Shown in pieces: positions 55,168-55,190 of a stretch of 55,190 bases of DNA (positions are counted from its first letter, which is position 1; each line of letters starts with the position of its first letter). The notes beneath the pieces are model-generated. The model worked only from the letters and a program-made list of their open reading frames with translations. It ran no database searches and was not told the origin of the DNA. Made by a program: the position numbers and the translations under genes. The stretch is taken from positions 3,387,353-3,442,542 of the forward strand of contig DS995276.1 of NCBI GenBank assembly GCA_000156115.1, read 5' to 3'. This DNA is from Rhodobacteraceae bacterium HTCC2083. Lineage in GTDB: Bacteria; Pseudomonadota; Alphaproteobacteria; Rhodobacterales; Rhodobacteraceae.

Positions 55168-55190
55168 GTTTCATCTTTCAAAATAAACTT

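Overview
This 55 kb window is a piece of chromosome from an alphaproteobacterium, almost certainly a member of the Rhodobacteraceae (Roseobacter group). The main reasons are the gene orders (zwf-pgl-pgi; pgk ... class I fba; pyrH-frr-uppS-cdsA-dxr-rseP-bamA-skp-fabZ-lpxA-lpxI-lpxB), the use of LpxI in lipid A synthesis, a Fur/Mur-type regulator, and the moderate GC content (mid-50s % by eye). No genus is claimed. I see no rRNA, tRNA, CRISPR array, insertion sequence or phage gene. Nearly everything is core metabolism or envelope biogenesis, with a few accessory islets.

Layout. 1-5.7 kb (minus strand): a DUF4167 protein, prfA-prmC (release factor 1 and its methylase), then an M20 amidohydrolase-agmatinase-DUF1499 run, with one small secreted cysteine-rich protein on the plus strand. 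5.8-12.7 kb (mostly plus): mazG, a nucleoside hydrolase with a GNAT acetyltransferase, selO, a convergent DMT exporter, an NhaP-type antiporter and a DUF533/TerB-like protein with internal repeats. 12.7-14.3 kb: a lower-GC islet holding two lipoproteins, one TbpB-barrel-like and one with an I78 peptidase-inhibitor domain. 14.3-19.4 kb: rhlE-type helicase, fur/mur, a DMT transporter, enolase, a DUF985 cupin and a thioesterase. 19.5-24.4 kb: the minus-strand operon zwf-pgl-pgi diverging from a cysteine-rich radical SAM protein. 24.4-29.9 kb: anmK, tyrS, an outer-membrane-like barrel, a DUF3179 protein and tandem cyclophilins. 30-33.8 kb: pgk, an uncharacterised periplasmic protein and class I fba.

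33.8-47.7 kb: a decayed PPOX-family pseudogene lies at the end of a long minus-strand envelope cluster. That cluster runs from pyrH to lpxB and contains a previously easy-to-miss 49-residue membrane protein ORF between rseP and bamA; miaA diverges from pyrH. 47.8-55.2 kb: an AraC-type regulator, preceded by a Fur-box-like site, followed by a Tat-exported peptide-type binding protein, two enlarged permeases and a fused double ATPase.

Themes. Central carbon metabolism (pgi, zwf, pgl, eno, pgk, fba) is scattered through the window. LacI-type palindromes related to TGTTAGCGCTAACA sit in front of zwf (near-perfect), eno (one core mismatch) and fba (degenerate), which suggests a shared regulator encoded elsewhere. 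No clearly novel multi-gene system was found. The best leads are this candidate regulon, the TbpB-like/I78 lipoprotein islet, the radical SAM protein, the small rseP-bamA ORF, and the pseudogene that carries five in-frame stops but no frameshift.
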